Shown: positions 1 to 9,422, numbered from the stretch's first letter. The stretch is DNA of 64,000 nt from Ureibacillus manganicus DSM 26584 (GCF_000772945.1 NZ_JPVN01000005.1:62001-126000); one strand, 5' to 3'. The notes: generated from the sequence alone by a model not told the origin. Translations and numbers: made by a program.

Positions 1-1068
1 TCTAAAAAATCATATGATAATGAATCAACCGTAGCTATGGAAGACTATACAGCATACATGGTAACAGATATATTACGAGATGTATTAAGTAACAAACCAG
101 GTGCATCTGGCTCTCGAGCAAATGTCTCTGGGTTAGATATAGCTGGTAAATCTGGAACAACAAACTATTCTAGCGATGATTTTGCGAAATATAACTTACC
201 GAATTCCGCAGTACCAGATTCATGGTTCGCAGGTTATACAACAAATTACTCAATCGCAATTTGGAGCGGATATTCTGATTATAAGGAACCTATCACAACG
301 TGGGATGAACGATGGTTACCGCAAAATTTATTTAAATCAATTATGTCTGGGGTATCAGCAAATGTAGAAACTCCTCGTTTTAGTAAACCAGGTTCTGTTG
401 TTGAAGCAACGATAGAAGTTGGCACAAATCCTTTAAAACTGGCGAGTGAACATACACCTGATGAACTTCGAGTAACAGAACTGTTTATAAAAGGTACAGA
501 ACCTACAGAAGTTTCAGATCAATTTAAAAAGCTAGAATTAGATCCAGTATCTAACTTACAAGCAGTGCCAAATGATGTTGGTGGGCTCGTTGACTTAATG
601 TGGGAATATACTCCTCCGACAATCAACAACGGCGATAAAGTTGATAAAGACGAAGCGCAACAAACTGTTCCAATTTCCTTTGAAGTATCCATGACAGTTG
701 ATGATGGAGCACCAACAGTCATTGGTACCACTGAGCAAATGCATGTCACGATTCCGAATCTTGAATATGGTAGAAACTATACATTTACTGTAGTCGCGGT
801 GTCAGAAGATGTGCGTAGTGAGCCTGCTTCCGTTTCAGTAATTGTCGAAAATCCAATTGAAGAACCTATTATAGAAGATCCAATCTTTGATGAAGATGGT
901 AATCCTGAAAATGGTGATGACAATGGAAATACCGATGAATCTGATGAGAATAACGATGGCGAAGAATCGCCTGGCAATGAAAATGGCGCAGACAATGGTG
1001 AAGGTGCAACTCAACCAAATTCCCCTTCTCAACCAACTAAACCTGGACGGGGAAATAATAACGGTTAG
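1..1068 (+). CDS. ponA: Class A penicillin-binding protein, C-terminal part (partial)
   Basis: The reading frame is open from base 1, so the gene begins outside the window; 355 residues are visible. The KSGTTN box (lysine at visible residue 50) is the third motif of a penicillin-binding transpeptidase, and WFAGYT follows as usual in class A PBPs. The enzyme cross-links peptidoglycan outside the membrane. Roughly residues 190-285 look like a fibronectin type III domain (pattern ending YTFTVVAVSEDV), and the last ~70 residues are an acidic, Asn/Gly/Pro-rich low-complexity tail ending at GRGNNNG. PBP1 of B. subtilis also has a FN3-like domain and a disordered tail. The neighbouring ypoC-nth-dnaD order on the other strand supports ponA. 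Confidence 0.9.
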   Translation, partial: SKKSYDNESTVAMEDYTAYMVTDILRDVLSNKPGASGSRANVSGLDIAGKSGTTNYSSDDFAKYNLPNSAVPDSWFAGYTTNYSIAIWSGYSDYKEPITTWDERWLPQNLFKSIMSGVSANVETPRFSKPGSVVEATIEVGTNPLKLASEHTPDELRVTELFIKGTEPTEVSDQFKKLELDPVSNLQAVPNDVGGLVDLMWEYTPPTINNGDKVDKDEAQQTVPISFEVSMTVDDGAPTVIGTTEQMHVTIPNLEYGRNYTFTVVAVSEDVRSEPASVSVIVENPIEEPIIEDPIFDEDGNPENGDDNGNTDESDENNDGEESPGNENGADNGEGATQPNSPSQPTKPGRGNNNG

Positions 1069-1076
1069 TTTAAAAA

Positions 1077-1350
1077 GAGGTTGAGACAAAAGATAACTTT
1101 CAACCAAGAGTCAGTATTACTATGATAAAAATCTGCTAACGCTATATTAGAAAGTGGTTCGTTGGAGAGGCATGCGAAGACTCCTGCAGGACGTAGAAGC
1201 AGTCATGAGACCCCGGAGAGCTTTAGCTCCCGGAGGCTCATGGCTTCCCTGCGGAAAGCGAAGCATGCATCGGAAACGAACGTCACAATATCAAAAAGGT
1301 ACAATCCATTTGAATGATGGATTGTACCTTTTCACTTAAGTCCCAGCCTG
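1077..1350 (+). repeat. Palindromic dispersed repeat, copy 1 (MITE-like)
   Basis: About 270 bp that recurs in inverted orientation at 11094-11367. The ends form an imperfect terminal inverted repeat (GAGGTTGAGAC / GTCCCAGCCT type). The GC-rich core, 1157-1281, folds back on itself: GTTCGTT pairs with AACGAAC, with further matched blocks GCATGC, GCAGG, GAAGC, CATGAG and a centre at GAGCTTTAGCTC. A second perfect 16-bp hairpin is at 1294-1332. It contains no credible gene; the short ORF through it is an artefact of GC-rich sequence. It sits directly after ponA and probably supplies its terminator. Its base composition is clearly more GC-rich than the flanks. Confidence 0.85.
1294..1332 (+). terminator. 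Bidirectional hairpin terminator in repeat copy 1
   Basis: A perfect 16-bp stem (AAAAGGTACAATCCAT with its complement) and a 7-nt loop, bounded by A/T runs on both sides. It can serve ponA on the plus strand and ypoC on the minus strand. Confidence 0.7.
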
Positions 1351-1355
1351 TTTTT

Positions 1356-1709
1356 TTATTTCATCTTTACACGCAAACGCGCTAGTCTCTTTTTCGTTTC
1401 TTTAAATAACTCATCTAATTGTCTGTAGCATGCAAATTGGCCAGGTCTTGCTTTAATAAAAGATAATCGTTCCATTCCGTTTAATGGCAAAACCTCATAA
1501 TCCTCGTTAACGTTAATACCCTCGGATTCTTGATTAGACGTCGTCACGATCAATCTTTCATATAATTCAATTCCCTTTTCCATAAACACTTTTGCCTGTC
1601 GATTTCGCTGTTGGTGGGCTTCATGTATTAGTTTACTTAATTCTTCCCACTCTAAAAACATTGGTTCTACAGCATTTTTTTGAATCTTTACTGGGTCAAA
1701 CGTAATCAC
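1356..1709 (-). CDS. ypoC: YpoC family protein
   Basis: A 117-residue mostly helical, charged protein of unknown biochemical function. I recognise it by position between ponA and nth and by the C-terminal KARPGQFACYRQLDEL segment, which resembles YpoC. No signal peptide or membrane segment is visible. Its ATG overlaps the nth stop codon by four bases (ATGA), so the two are translationally coupled in the dnaD-nth-ypoC transcript. It is somewhat shorter than I remember for B. subtilis YpoC; the N-terminal part is the less certain section. Confidence 0.7.
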   Translation of the reverse strand: MITFDPVKIQKNAVEPMFLEWEELSKLIHEAHQQRNRQAKVFMEKGIELYERLIVTTSNQESEGINVNEDYEVLPLNGMERLSFIKARPGQFACYRQLDELFKETKKRLARLRVKMK

Positions 1710-2365
1710 AATTTCACCAATCCTTTTTTCAAGCGTTTCTGTCCCTCTCTACAATCATCTAATAGAGGACAAGTTCCACATTGCGGATTTTGTGCTTTAC
1801 AATGGTAACGGCCAAAAAAGATTAATTGATGGTGTGTTTTCGACCATTTTTCTTTTGGTGTTTTTTTCATTATAGTTTCTTCGACTTCTAAAACTGTATC
1901 TTTAAGCCGACATAATCCAAGTCTTTTTGAAACTCGCTCAACATGAGTATCAACAGCTAGAGCTGGTATATCAAAGGCAACAGAAAGCACTACATTTGCA
2001 GTCTTTCTTCCTACTCCAGGTAAAGTGACTAATTGTTCGCGGGTTTGAGGTATTTCCCCATTAAACTCATTAATAACTTTTTCGCATAATAGCTGAATAT
2101 TTTTTGCTTTATTTCGATATAATCCAATGGATCGTATATCTTGCTGTAGTTCTTCGAGTGAAACTGCCAAATAATCTTCAGGTTTTTTATATTTTTTAAA
2201 TAAATCTTTTGTTACTTTATTCACTAATACATCGGTACATTGTGCTGATAGTAATGTTGCAATTGTTAACTCAAATGGGTTATCGTGGACGAGCTCACAA
2301 TGTGCATCTGGGAACATTCTATCCATTTCTTCTAAGCAATGTTCCCATTGTTTTTTCGTAAGCAC
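1706..2365 (-). CDS. nth: Endonuclease III, DNA glycosylase/AP lyase
   Basis: A 219-residue base-excision repair enzyme that removes oxidised pyrimidines and cuts the abasic site. The helix-hairpin-helix LPGVGRKTAN carries catalytic Lys121, and Asp139 lies in the following VDTHV motif. Four cysteines at 189, 196, 199 and 205 (spacing C-x6-C-x2-C-x5-C) form the 4Fe-4S cluster site. All key residues are present. The gene is 11 bp downstream of dnaD and overlaps ypoC, an operon arrangement conserved in B. subtilis. Confidence 0.97.
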   Translation of the reverse strand: MLTKKQWEHCLEEMDRMFPDAHCELVHDNPFELTIATLLSAQCTDVLVNKVTKDLFKKYKKPEDYLAVSLEELQQDIRSIGLYRNKAKNIQLLCEKVINEFNGEIPQTREQLVTLPGVGRKTANVVLSVAFDIPALAVDTHVERVSKRLGLCRLKDTVLEVEETIMKKTPKEKWSKTHHQLIFFGRYHCKAQNPQCGTCPLLDDCREGQKRLKKGLVKL

Positions 2366-2376
2366 TACATTTCCCC

Positions 2377-3099
2377 CTATTCTCTCTCATCTAACCAATT
2401 GTAAAACGAAACTTTAGGTGGTTGATTTGCTTGGTTTGTTTTAGTATTTGGTGAAACGAATGTTGATTTTGTATGGAACTGCTGAGAATGCTGTTCCACT
2501 TGTTTAAGGCTAGTTATATTTTTTTTCTTCCATTCAAACAAAATCCGATCAATATATCTTAAACTTATTTTACCAGCAATGACCGCTTCTTTCAGAGCAG
2601 CCTTAATAATTTCAGGTGTATGCTTATCTACATCAAGCCACATAGAAATCGTTTCCAACTCCATCGGTGATAGAAGTCTCCCAAATTCTTGCTCAAAGAT
2701 TGAAAACAATTCGCCTTCTTCATTTTTCTTCGCGCTTTTTTCCTCAACTCTATCTTTTGACACAAGTAAATCTAATATTCTTTCCCATAAAGGATAAATA
2801 GAATATTTTTCAAATATTTTACCGCTTACATCTACACCTTGTGAAATTTCAATGAAACCCTTTTGTAAAAGTCGCTGTAACTGAATGGCAATTTCATTGT
2901 TCGTTTTATGTAAACGTTGTTCTAAATCATTTGGAGTTGGAAAGTCATTATTTTCTGCATGAAAAGAAATTAAATGCAGAAGAATAATTGCCTCATCATC
3001 TGTTATCTTCAGTTCTTTATAATGTTTAAAAAACAATTGTGGAACTAAAACCGTCTTTTGTTCAGTCCATAAGCGAAATCTAGCATTTTGTTCATGCAT
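2377..3099 (-). CDS. dnaD: DNA replication initiation protein DnaD
   Basis: A primosome component that works with DnaB and DnaI to load the replicative helicase at oriC and at restart sites. The N-terminal winged-helix region (about residues 15-105) is followed by the DnaD C-terminal domain with the typical KEAVIAGKISLRYIDRIL segment and the terminal FYNWLDERE. An upstream in-frame codon at 3135 would add 12 residues, but AAAGGAGAGG at about 3105-3115 is correctly spaced only for the ATG at 3099, giving 240 residues, close to the B. subtilis length. It heads dnaD-nth-ypoC, and its upstream region contains the structured element at 3191-3350. Confidence 0.93.
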   Translation of the reverse strand: MHEQNARFRLWTEQKTVLVPQLFFKHYKELKITDDEAIILLHLISFHAENNDFPTPNDLEQRLHKTNNEIAIQLQRLLQKGFIEISQGVDVSGKIFEKYSIYPLWERILDLLVSKDRVEEKSAKKNEEGELFSIFEQEFGRLLSPMELETISMWLDVDKHTPEIIKAALKEAVIAGKISLRYIDRILFEWKKKNITSLKQVEQHSQQFHTKSTFVSPNTKTNQANQPPKVSFYNWLDERE

Positions 3100-3190
3100 A
3101 ATGATCCTCTCCTTTCCTAATATTTGAGTAGACAACTGATTATGTGTGTAATAATTATGTAGGTTTATATCTTTTTTTGTTCGGCTTAGA

Positions 3191-3350
3191 AAAATACATC
3201 TCGACCCGAATTAGGGAACAAAGCCTAAGCGCGCCACTTATCGTCGAAAACGCTACGTCCTGTAGCATCGACGATATGACCAACGTCCTGTTGGCCTCTG
3301 TGGCAACGGCTTTGTGACCAACATCGTGTTGGCCCGAGATGATGTCTTTT
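3191..3350. other. Multi-stem structured intergenic element upstream of dnaD
   Basis: Nested complementary segments are directly visible. The outer stem is ACATCTCG (3196-3203) with CGAGATGATGT (3335-3345). A second stem is ACAAAGCC (3218-3225) with GGCTTTGT (3308-3315). A hairpin pairs ATCGTCGA (3240-3247) with TCGACGAT (3268-3275), extended by GCTAC/GTAGC around the loop GTCCT. Two similar small hairpins are CCAAC-GTCCT-GTTGG (3280-3294) and CCAAC-ATCGT-GTTGG (3318-3332). The whole could form a branched RNA in the dnaD leader, or be a REP-like mobile DNA repeat. The rest of the 3100-3446 gap holds the asnS terminator and the dnaD ribosome binding site. Confidence 0.6.
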
Positions 3351-3389
3351 CTGATGCGGATTTCCTCAAAAACTTCTACTTTCTAATCC

Positions 3390-3422
3390 GCTAAAGAAAA
3401 CGTCCGCTTTTGACGGACGCTT
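3390..3422 (-). terminator. Terminator of asnS
   Basis: On the minus strand GCGTCCGTC, AAAA, GCGGACG is followed by TTTTCTTT. It ends the asnS transcript 25 bp after the stop codon. Confidence 0.8.
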
Positions 3423-3446
3423 TACTTCACAGGTTAAACCTATTAA

Positions 3447-4742
3447 TTATGGATATAGTCTGTTTAATAATCTTGGGAATGGGATACATTCACGTACGTG
3501 TTCCGAACCACTAATCCAAGCAACTGTTCTTTCTAAACCTAGTCCAAATCCAGAGTGTGGAACTGCACCTTGTTTCGTAAGATCTAAATACCAAGCATAC
3601 GCTTTTTCATCTAGATTATGCTCTTTTATACGTTGTAATAGAAGTTCATGATCATAAATACGTTCAGAACCACCAATGATTTCTCCATATCCTTCTGGAG
3701 CAATTAAATCCGCGCATAATACTACATCATCACGCTCTGGGTGTGGTTGCATATAGAACGGTTTAATGCCAACTGGATAATGGATGATAAATACTGGTTT
3801 ATCATAGTTTTCCGCGATAGCTGTTTCGTGAGGTGCACCAAAGTCATCGCCCCACTCGATATCCGTAAAGCCTTTTTCATGTAAGAATTTAATTGCATCA
3901 TCATACGTTATTCGAGGGAAAGGTGCTTGAATATTTTCTAGTTTTGAGATATCTCTACCTAGTCTTTCAAGTTCGATTTTGCAATTTTTTAATACAGATT
4001 GAACAATATATGACACATATTGTTCTTGAACTTCTAAACTTTCTGCATGCTCGACAAATGCCATTTCAGGCTCCATCATCCAGAATTCGATTAAATGACG
4101 GCGAGTTTTAGATTTTTCAGCACGGAAAGTTGGTCCGAATGAAAATACTTTTCCTAACGCCATTGCAGCCGCTTCCAAATAAAGTTGTCCTGATTGAGAT
4201 AGGTATGCATCTTCATCAAAATACTTTGTATGGAAAAGTTCTGAAGTTCCTTCTGGTGAAGAACCTGTTAAAATTGGCGGGTCAATTTTTGTGAAACCAT
4301 TATTATTAAAGAATTCATATGTCGCGCGAATTACTTCGTTACGTATTTTCATAACCGCATGTTGTTTTCTAGAACGTAACCAAAGATGACGGTTGTCCAT
4401 TAAAAATTCGATACCGTGTTCCTTAGGTGTGATTGGGTAATCTTGTGCAATATGAATCACTTCAATGCCATCGATTGCTAATTCACATCCGAAACTTGAA
4501 CGTGTATCTTCTTTTACAACTCCAGTTACATAAATAGAAGACTCTTGTGTTAAACCTTTTGCAGTTGTAAATAATTCTTCTGAAACTTCTTCCTTTACAA
4601 TTACACCTTGTACGAAACCTGATCCATCACGTAATTGTAAAAATGCAATTTTTCCGCTAGAACGTTTATTTGCTACCCAAGCTCCTAGCTTTACTGTTTC
4701 ACCAATATGATTTGGCATTTGAGAAATTGATATTTTTTTCAT
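3447..4742 (-). CDS. asnS: Asparaginyl-tRNA synthetase
   Basis: A 431-residue class II aminoacyl-tRNA synthetase that charges tRNA-Asn. The N-terminal OB-fold anticodon-binding domain spans roughly residues 15-105. Motif 2 ([20 protein letters not shown]) lies at about 206-225, and motif 3 ([10 protein letters not shown]) at 398-407 near the C-terminus. The length matches bacterial AsnRS, without the insertion domain of bacterial AspRS. It follows aspB by 22 bp, as in B. subtilis. No T-box leader is seen between the two genes. Confidence 0.96.
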   Translation of the reverse strand: MKKISISQMPNHIGETVKLGAWVANKRSSGKIAFLQLRDGSGFVQGVIVKEEVSEELFTTAKGLTQESSIYVTGVVKEDTRSSFGCELAIDGIEVIHIAQDYPITPKEHGIEFLMDNRHLWLRSRKQHAVMKIRNEVIRATYEFFNNNGFTKIDPPILTGSSPEGTSELFHTKYFDEDAYLSQSGQLYLEAAAMALGKVFSFGPTFRAEKSKTRRHLIEFWMMEPEMAFVEHAESLEVQEQYVSYIVQSVLKNCKIELERLGRDISKLENIQAPFPRITYDDAIKFLHEKGFTDIEWGDDFGAPHETAIAENYDKPVFIIHYPVGIKPFYMQPHPERDDVVLCADLIAPEGYGEIIGGSERIYDHELLLQRIKEHNLDEKAYAWYLDLTKQGAVPHSGFGLGLERTVAWISGSEHVRECIPFPRLLNRLYP

Positions 4743-4764
4743 AGTGCCTCCAAAAACGATTTAA

Positions 4765-5958
4765 TTAGTTTTGCCATTTTGACTTAACAAAATTATCAAT
4801 ACGAGTTACTGCTTCTTCTAATAGTTCCAAAGATGTTGCGTAACTTAAACGGATTACATTTGGTACCCCAAATCCTGAACCAGGGATGACAGCAACATTA
4901 GCTTCCGTTAGTAATGCAGTTGCAAATTCATCAACAGATGTATAACCTGTTTTTTCAGCTGCTTCACTTACATCTGGTAGTAAATAAAATGCACCTTGTG
5001 GTTTAATCACTTTAAATCCTGGGATTGCATTTAGTTTAGGATAAATAATCTCTAAACGAGACTCAAAAGCTTGTCTCATTTCTTCCACAGAATCTTGTGG
5101 TCCATTATACGCTTCCATTGTTGCATATTGAGATGTTGTTGTTGGATTTGAAGTTGAATGTGACGCAAGGTCTGTCATCGAATTGATGATTGTTGAATCA
5201 CCGGCTGCATAACCTATTCTCCATCCTGTCATTGAGTGCGATTTTGCCACACCATTAACAACTATAGTACGCGCTTTAATTTCCTCTGAAATTTCAGCAA
5301 TGGAGAAATGTGTCAATCCATTGTATAAAAGTTTTTCATAGATTTCATCTGAAATGATTAAAAGATCTTTTTCTACTGCAACTTTCGCAATTTCTGTAAG
5401 TTCTTCTTTTGAATAAACCATACCAGAAGGATTGCTTGGTGAGTTTATAATAACTGCTTTTGTTTTATCCGTAACTGCATTACGAAGCTGCTCTGCATTA
5501 ATTTTATAGTTTTGTTCACTTGTACTTTCTACATAGACAGGAACGCCACCAGCTAATTTTACTTGTTCAGGATATGAAACCCAGTATGGAATTGGGATGA
5601 TTACTTCATCGCCTTCGTTCAAGATCACTTGGAATAATGTGTAAAGAATATGCTTTGCACCATTTCCAACAATTACTTCATTTCGGCTATATGAAAGGTT
5701 GTTATCACGCTTTAATTTATTGATAATCGCATCTTTTAGCGCCGGTAAACCACCAGATGGTGTATATTTTGTAAATCCTTTATTCATCGAATCTGCTGCT
5801 GCATCAAGAATGTTTTGTGGTGTATTGAAATCAGGTTCACCCGCTCCAAGACCTATGACATTAATGCCTTGTGCTTTTAGTTCATTTGCTTTTGCAGTGA
5901 TTGCAAGGGTTGAAGATGGTGTTAATGATTTAACACGCTGTGCTAATAACTCTTTCAT
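4765..5958 (-). CDS. aspB: Aspartate aminotransferase (PLP, class I, subgroup Ib)
   Basis: A 397-residue PLP enzyme interconverting aspartate and oxaloacetate with glutamate/2-oxoglutarate. Lys239 in GVAKSHSMTGWRIGY is the Schiff-base lysine; Asp204 (ISDEIYE) and Asn176 (SPSNPSG) contact the cofactor, and GLGAGEPDF near residue 37 is typical of the Ib subgroup. It lies between ypmB and asnS in the conserved ypmB-aspB-asnS order. Supplying aspartate beside asnS makes metabolic sense, although the pairing is also simply conserved synteny. Confidence 0.95.
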   Translation of the reverse strand: MKELLAQRVKSLTPSSTLAITAKANELKAQGINVIGLGAGEPDFNTPQNILDAAADSMNKGFTKYTPSGGLPALKDAIINKLKRDNNLSYSRNEVIVGNGAKHILYTLFQVILNEGDEVIIPIPYWVSYPEQVKLAGGVPVYVESTSEQNYKINAEQLRNAVTDKTKAVIINSPSNPSGMVYSKEELTEIAKVAVEKDLLIISDEIYEKLLYNGLTHFSIAEISEEIKARTIVVNGVAKSHSMTGWRIGYAAGDSTIINSMTDLASHSTSNPTTTSQYATMEAYNGPQDSVEEMRQAFESRLEIIYPKLNAIPGFKVIKPQGAFYLLPDVSEAAEKTGYTSVDEFATALLTEANVAVIPGSGFGVPNVIRLSYATSLELLEEAVTRIDNFVKSKWQN

Positions 5959-5975
5959 GAAAAAAATCTACTCCT

Positions 5976-6482
5976 CTACAAGTTCAAAATTCGTTTCCAC
6001 CACTGTCCGTCTTCAAACAAAATATAGACATAATTCAGTTTATCGGCTTTGTTTGTATAGCTTATTTCCCAAACGACTCCAGCCTCTTCATAGCCTAATT
6101 TTGTATGTAAGATCTTCTTTATATCTTTTTCGTTATCAATAACTGATAAAGCCTGTTCTCTTGTAATACCGTCTTGCAAATATACTTCCTGAATCGAATT
6201 TTCTTCTAAACTGATTGGAACAAATACTGCTTTTTCATTACCGTCTTCGTCTTCCCCGAAAACAGTAACATACGGTTTGTTACCATTATAAATATAGGAG
6301 TTAGTAACAACTGCTAGAGAATTAGTTGAAATCGCTAATTCTTCTGCCTTTTGTTCAATATTTTTAATAGGAGAAATGGCTTGAGATATAACTAGAATGG
6401 AAATGACAAGTGACATAGATAAAATAAAGAGTACGATAAAAATAACCCAGTTCTTTATTTGATCTTTTTTATTTTTTTCCAT
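5976..6482 (-). CDS. ypmB: YpmB-like membrane-anchored protein (DUF5590)
   Basis: A 168-residue protein with a lysine-rich N-terminus and one membrane helix at about residues 13-35 (WVIFIVLFILSMSLVISILV). The rest is expected to lie outside the membrane and resembles the PepSY-like fold of YpmB. Its biochemical function is not known to me. It is 17 bp upstream of aspB and 26 bp downstream of dinG. The small ypmA gene found next to ypmB in B. subtilis is not present here. Confidence 0.8.
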   Translation of the reverse strand: MEKNKKDQIKNWVIFIVLFILSMSLVISILVISQAISPIKNIEQKAEELAISTNSLAVVTNSYIYNGNKPYVTVFGEDEDGNEKAVFVPISLEENSIQEVYLQDGITREQALSVIDNEKDIKKILHTKLGYEEAGVVWEISYTNKADKLNYVYILFEDGQWWKRILNL

Positions 6483-6508
6483 ATGTCGACCTGCTTTCTA
6501 TCCTAATC

Positions 6509-9295
6509 TTAACTATTATACCAATGTTCCAGCTCTTGTACCATATCTTGTAGAGTTAGTTTTTGAATAGATATTGGCGGTAGTGCTGAAGTGAATTCTT
6601 TTCCATATGACTTTGTTTCGATACGTCGGTCTAATATGATAAACACACCTTTATCTGTAGATGAACGAATTAATCTTCCAAAGCCTTGTTTAAAACGAAT
6701 TACTGCATCTGGCAATGACAAATCTGTAAATGCATTCCGTCCTTGCTGCGTAAGCTTAATGGATTTCGCTTTAAATATTGGTTCCTCAGGTGCAGTAAAC
6801 GGAAGCCTTACAATAATTACAGCAGATAGGCTATCCCCTGGAACGTCTACACCTTCCCAAAAGCTATTTGTTCCAAATAGGACTGAACGGTTAAATTTTT
6901 GGAATGACTTCAATAATCTCATCCGACTTCCAGGAGTAACACCTTGTGCAAATAACATATACTCATGCAAAAGTTCACTTTCTTGTATTAATTCCACTGT
7001 TTTTTTCAACATTTCCTGTGATGTGAATAAAACAAAGCATCGACCTTCAGTTGCTCGAACCGTTCTCGTTACAGCAAGTGCAACAGATTCAACATATTCA
7101 TTTTGGGAGACACCTTGTATGTCTGGCATATCAGTAACTATATATGCCTTTGCCCCACTATAATAATCTTCATTTGCGATAAATGTATGAACTTCTGTTT
7201 CTTTACTAATTCCTAACTGATCAGCAATGTATCTTTTATTATTTGGCACAGTCATCGTTCCGGAAGTCCAAATAATTGCTCTATTTCTTCTAACATCATT
7301 AAATAATTGAGAAACTGTATCCTTTACATCGATCGGCTTTTTATATATCCGAATACTCCCAGGAACATTACGTTGGTCAGTCTCAACCCACGTTGAAAAG
7401 TGACTATTATCATTTAGGAAAATTTCATCCCATTCTGATGCTTTTATTTTAAATTCTCTAATCCAATACTTCCATTGTTCAACTATTGAAACGTGTTGTT
7501 GTAGCAATTGTTCCATGTTAGCTTGTGAGACAATTTTTTGGGCCAAATCTACCCATTTTTGAATTTTCTTAGGCAACTCAAGTGCGATTGGTTCACTGTC
7601 TTGAAACAAATCATCTAAAAAAGCAATTTGTTTAGTCTCAAATTTATTTCTAGTCGTATATTTAAAACGTTGAACTATCTTGTTCATCATCTGATCAAAT
7701 AATTCAACCATTTGGATAAAGACATTTTCTAGTTCATTAAATAGTTGAATTGGAACATCCTTTTTAAAAATTTCTTTCATCGAGGCAAATACCTGATCAT
7801 CCGTAGATATTCCAATTTGTCCAAATGCATACTTCCAATTTGTATAAGTTAAAATGGATTCATCACGCATTTGGGCTGCTTGAATAAATTGATGGGCCTC
7901 ATCTATTATAAATCCATCTATATTATTAAAAATCGGTTCTCTGCGATTTAAGTCCGCAATAATCATCGAATGGTTCGTTATAATTAAGTCAGCCTTATCA
8001 CTTTCAAGTAGTGCAAGTTGATAATAATCATAAGAATCGTTTTGATTGCTTGTAGAATCAGGGCTTTTACGAATCTTATCTAGAAATAATTTCCCGCCCC
8101 CAGATACATTTAGTTCTTCCAAATCACCAGTCTCAGTTTTTGTAAGCCAAACTAAAACTTGTAGCATTGTTAACGTTTCGTCATAGGACAGGCTTTTCAT
8201 TTGGATGATTTGCGAGAATCTTTCTATATCAATATAATGATGCATACCTTTTAAAAGTACTGAATGAATGCTTCCACCTAATATATTTTCAATTTTAGTT
8301 ATTTCACTCGTTAAAAGCTGTTCTAAAAGATGAGATGTATATGTGCTAATACAAACCTTACTCTCATTTTGCTTCGCATAAATAATTGCTGGTAATAGAT
8401 AGCCAAGGGTCTTTCCAATTCCAGTAGATGCTTCAATGACCACTTCACGTCTCATATTTAGGTGATTCCATATCAAATCCATCATTTCAAACTGATTCGG
8501 TCTTTGTTCAAAATTTACTATAGATCCTTTGAATAAAGACACTTTTTCCTCAGATGATGAAGGATAGTTAACAGCTCGATCTAATGTTGAAAGGTTTAGA
8601 CGTTCCTTTTTCCTTAACACCAAGTCCTTATAATAGACAACATTTTTCTGTTCATTATTCGAACTACGCTTCACTTGTAATGCATTAAAAAAAACATGAG
8701 ATAAATTTGATTTTAATCGAAATGATTGTTTATGAAGTTGTTCTAGTGTTGTTTGTGGAAGAAGTAATAATTCTTCCCAACATTTTTTTAAAATAAGTGC
8801 ACATGCATAGGCATCTTCATCGGCTCTGTGTGCATGATCTAAAGGAATATTTAAATCGAATGCAAGATCTCCCAGCTTATAACTTAAAGAAGTTGGAAAG
8901 ACGATTTTTGCAAGTTCAACTGTATCAATTTTCTTCCCTCTCCATTTTGGCAAACCTGCACGGACAAATTCTGCCTGTAAAAAAGATAAATCAAAATCTG
9001 CATTATGAGCTACAAAAATTGCATCTTGCATGAGTTCAAATATTTTATCTGCATAAGCTTCAAAAGGTAGTGCATCTTTTACGTCTTCATCTGTAATATT
9101 TGTTAGATCTTGTATATATAGTGGGATTGATTTACCGGGATGAATGAAGGTTGTAAAAGTCTTTTCAACTGTCCAATCATTCATTATTACAATTGCAATT
9201 TGAATCATACGATCACCATTAGCTGGTGAATGACCAGTCGTTTCTAAATCAACAATTGCAAACTTTTGACTTTCCATTGTAACTTCAACTCTCAT
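6509..9295 (-). CDS. dinG: DinG-type 3'-5' exonuclease/helicase-like protein
   Basis: A 928-residue protein with an N-terminal DEDDh exonuclease domain: Asp16/Glu18 in VDLETTG, HNADFDLSFL at 97-106 and HRADED at 156-161. A superfamily 2 helicase part follows, with Walker A EASTGIGKT (288-296) and DEAH at 465-468. No cysteine quartet is present between these motifs, so the FeS cluster of E. coli DinG is absent, as in the Bacillus protein, which acts as a nuclease. The likely natural start is the internal ATG at 9277 (MESQKF), which aligns better with B. subtilis DinG; neither start has a strong ribosome binding site. Its leader contains an unusual promoter/terminator unit. Confidence 0.93.
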   Translation of the reverse strand: MRVEVTMESQKFAIVDLETTGHSPANGDRMIQIAIVIMNDWTVEKTFTTFIHPGKSIPLYIQDLTNITDEDVKDALPFEAYADKIFELMQDAIFVAHNADFDLSFLQAEFVRAGLPKWRGKKIDTVELAKIVFPTSLSYKLGDLAFDLNIPLDHAHRADEDAYACALILKKCWEELLLLPQTTLEQLHKQSFRLKSNLSHVFFNALQVKRSSNNEQKNVVYYKDLVLRKKERLNLSTLDRAVNYPSSSEEKVSLFKGSIVNFEQRPNQFEMMDLIWNHLNMRREVVIEASTGIGKTLGYLLPAIIYAKQNESKVCISTYTSHLLEQLLTSEITKIENILGGSIHSVLLKGMHHYIDIERFSQIIQMKSLSYDETLTMLQVLVWLTKTETGDLEELNVSGGGKLFLDKIRKSPDSTSNQNDSYDYYQLALLESDKADLIITNHSMIIADLNRREPIFNNIDGFIIDEAHQFIQAAQMRDESILTYTNWKYAFGQIGISTDDQVFASMKEIFKKDVPIQLFNELENVFIQMVELFDQMMNKIVQRFKYTTRNKFETKQIAFLDDLFQDSEPIALELPKKIQKWVDLAQKIVSQANMEQLLQQHVSIVEQWKYWIREFKIKASEWDEIFLNDNSHFSTWVETDQRNVPGSIRIYKKPIDVKDTVSQLFNDVRRNRAIIWTSGTMTVPNNKRYIADQLGISKETEVHTFIANEDYYSGAKAYIVTDMPDIQGVSQNEYVESVALAVTRTVRATEGRCFVLFTSQEMLKKTVELIQESELLHEYMLFAQGVTPGSRMRLLKSFQKFNRSVLFGTNSFWEGVDVPGDSLSAVIIVRLPFTAPEEPIFKAKSIKLTQQGRNAFTDLSLPDAVIRFKQGFGRLIRSSTDKGVFIILDRRIETKSYGKEFTSALPPISIQKLTLQDMVQELEHWYNS

Positions 9296-9373
9296 TCACA
9301 TTAAATATATTGGAATTTTAACATATACAATGTACTAAGGTCATGTGTTACCTATTAAATCGTATTGGAAAAG

Positions 9374-9409
9374 AAAAAAACCTACTCACCTTTAATAAAA
9401 GTAAGTAGG
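9374..9409 (-). terminator. Intrinsic terminator between the dinG-proximal promoter and dinG
   Basis: Reading the minus strand, CCTACT at 9409 pairs with AGTAGG ending at 9381, extended by inner C-TTT/AAA-G pairs around ATT, and is followed by seven U (9380-9374). It lies only about 80-100 nt before dinG and just after a good promoter at 9423-9450, so it could be an attenuator of dinG or the end of a very short RNA. Confidence 0.7.
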
Positions 9410-9422
9410 ACTTGTTATGTAT

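Noticed and set aside
1154-1339. 61-residue plus-strand ORF in the repeat
   Set aside because: It only reflects the GC-rich palindromic element; the composition is Arg-rich nonsense and the inverted second copy shows no conserved coding frame.
4743-4764. T-box leader before asnS
   Set aside because: Only 22 bp separate aspB and asnS; there is no room for a T-box and no AGGGTGGNACCGCG-like sequence.
5699-6142. 147-residue plus-strand ORF
   Set aside because: It lies antisense to aspB and ypmB, both clear genes, and has no ribosome binding site.
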